The notes under the pieces are model-generated. The model did not search any database. It saw only the letters and a program-made list of their open reading frames with translations, and was not told the DNA's origin. Shown piece by piece: positions 63,705 through 64,000 of a stretch of DNA of 64,000 nucleotides. Positions within the stretch are counted from its first letter, which is position 1. Each line of letters starts with the position of its first letter. Origin of the DNA: JAPLFM01 sp964650885 (GTDB taxonomy: Bacteria > Bacteroidota > Ignavibacteria > Kapaibacteriales > UBA2268); NCBI GenBank assembly GCA_964650885.1, contig CAZYXG010000001.1, positions 186,001 through 250,000 of the forward strand, given 5' to 3'. The position numbers were made by a program, and so were the translations under genes.

Positions 63705-64000
63705 TTTTTCATCCCTTCAATTTTTTTCATATCAGGTTCGCTAAGAGTAGCTAAAGTAAATTTGCGTTTTCTTTTCACTGGTAGACCAGTGGTAGGGTCT
63801 TTCTCTTTATCTAACTGCTCTTTAATTCCAAGTTCAGCTTGGTTTAACTGATCTAAGATATTAATAGCTGCTTTATAAGGAGCTTCTTCGGAAATTTTCA
63901 AAACAGTAATTAATTTATTTTTAACTGCTGGTTTCAAATTTTCTCTAAGAGCAATTGCCGAAATTTCTTTCAAAGAAGTTTCTTTTATTTCTTCATCTGC
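63701..64000 (-). CDS. Partial protein of unknown function, upstream of tonB
   Basis: The frame is open through the right edge, so the N-terminus is missing (a TTG at 63973 is within the frame but need not be the start). The visible 99 residues are hydrophilic and helical, with a basic PVKRKRKFTLA stretch near the end and no recognisable domain. Its stop overlaps the tonB 1 start by four bases, so it belongs to the same operon. Function unknown. Confidence 0.55.
   Translation of the reverse strand, partial: ADEEIKETSLKEISAIALRENLKPAVKNKLITVLKISEEAPYKAAINILDQLNQAELGIKEQLDKEKDPTTGLPVKRKRKFTLATLSEPDMKKIEGMKK

Noticed and set aside
1..64000. tRNA, rRNA, CRISPR arrays, insertion sequences or phage genes
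   Set aside because: Intergenic gaps are short and none shows a tRNA T-loop signature, repeat-spacer pattern or transposase motif.

Overview
The window is AT-rich, densely coded DNA of a member of the FCB superphylum, on the Bacteroidota/Ignavibacteria/Kapabacteria side. This placement is inferred from gene content. The evidence is a TonB-dependent receptor paired with a DUF4249 lipoprotein, apparent type IX secretion (T9SS) C-terminal tails, an SBBP-repeat surface protein, an FCB-type IleRS, and TAnnTTTG-like promoter boxes. No rRNA, tRNA, insertion sequence, phage gene or CRISPR array is visible, and codon use looks even throughout. It reads as an ordinary chromosomal segment.

Layout. 1-2613: 5' part of a large secreted SBBP-repeat protein. 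2670-8326: the ileS-dksA-lspA-rluD block (translation, stringent-response-like regulator, lipoprotein maturation, pseudouridylation). 8568-20711: M16 peptidase, purL, two bacterial-PH-domain membrane proteins, an unknown duplicated-domain protein, accD, hpf, hprK and dsbD. 20767-24825: an outer-membrane import locus (TonB receptor plus DUF4249) divergent from a MarR-like regulator, with repeated TTGCAA sites between them. 25007-30504: a four-gene envelope operon of one barrel and three lipoproteins, one apparently a lipidated barrel and one with PD40-like and OmpA-like regions. 30588-43168: rich in DNA processing genes (uvrB, dprA, an AddB-like Fe-S nuclease, recN), with a prenyl synthase, a CCA/polyA polymerase and a split transketolase. 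43155-46018: a polysaccharide export pair (Wzz-like and SLBB). 46057-48830: inositol-phosphatase, dapF, acyl-CoA dehydrogenase. 48966-52807: a T9SS-exported PNGase F-like protein, a barrel protein and flavodoxin. 52947-54896: a SiaB-SiaC partner-switching pair followed by a histidine kinase. 55041-60952: gcvP, a decayed T9SS-exported protein gene and gdhA. 61032-64000: another barrel protein, two tandem tonB genes and a partial unknown gene.

How the genes work together. Several loci concern the cell envelope. TonB proteins would energise the receptor, LspA matures the many lipoproteins, DsbD supplies reducing power to the periplasm, and SLBB/Wzz proteins export polysaccharide. Many operons end in clear intrinsic terminators, but three convergent pairs overlap at their 3' ends without one.

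The most notable points are: an IleRS with the swapped GxHH form of the HIGH motif, which has been linked to very high mupirocin resistance; the Sia-type module wired to a histidine kinase; a terminator hairpin after flavodoxin that lies inside the start region of the next gene; a single reading frame broken by exactly three TAA codons; and the lipoprotein/barrel operon of unknown function. I did not find a clear-cut new defence or mobile system.
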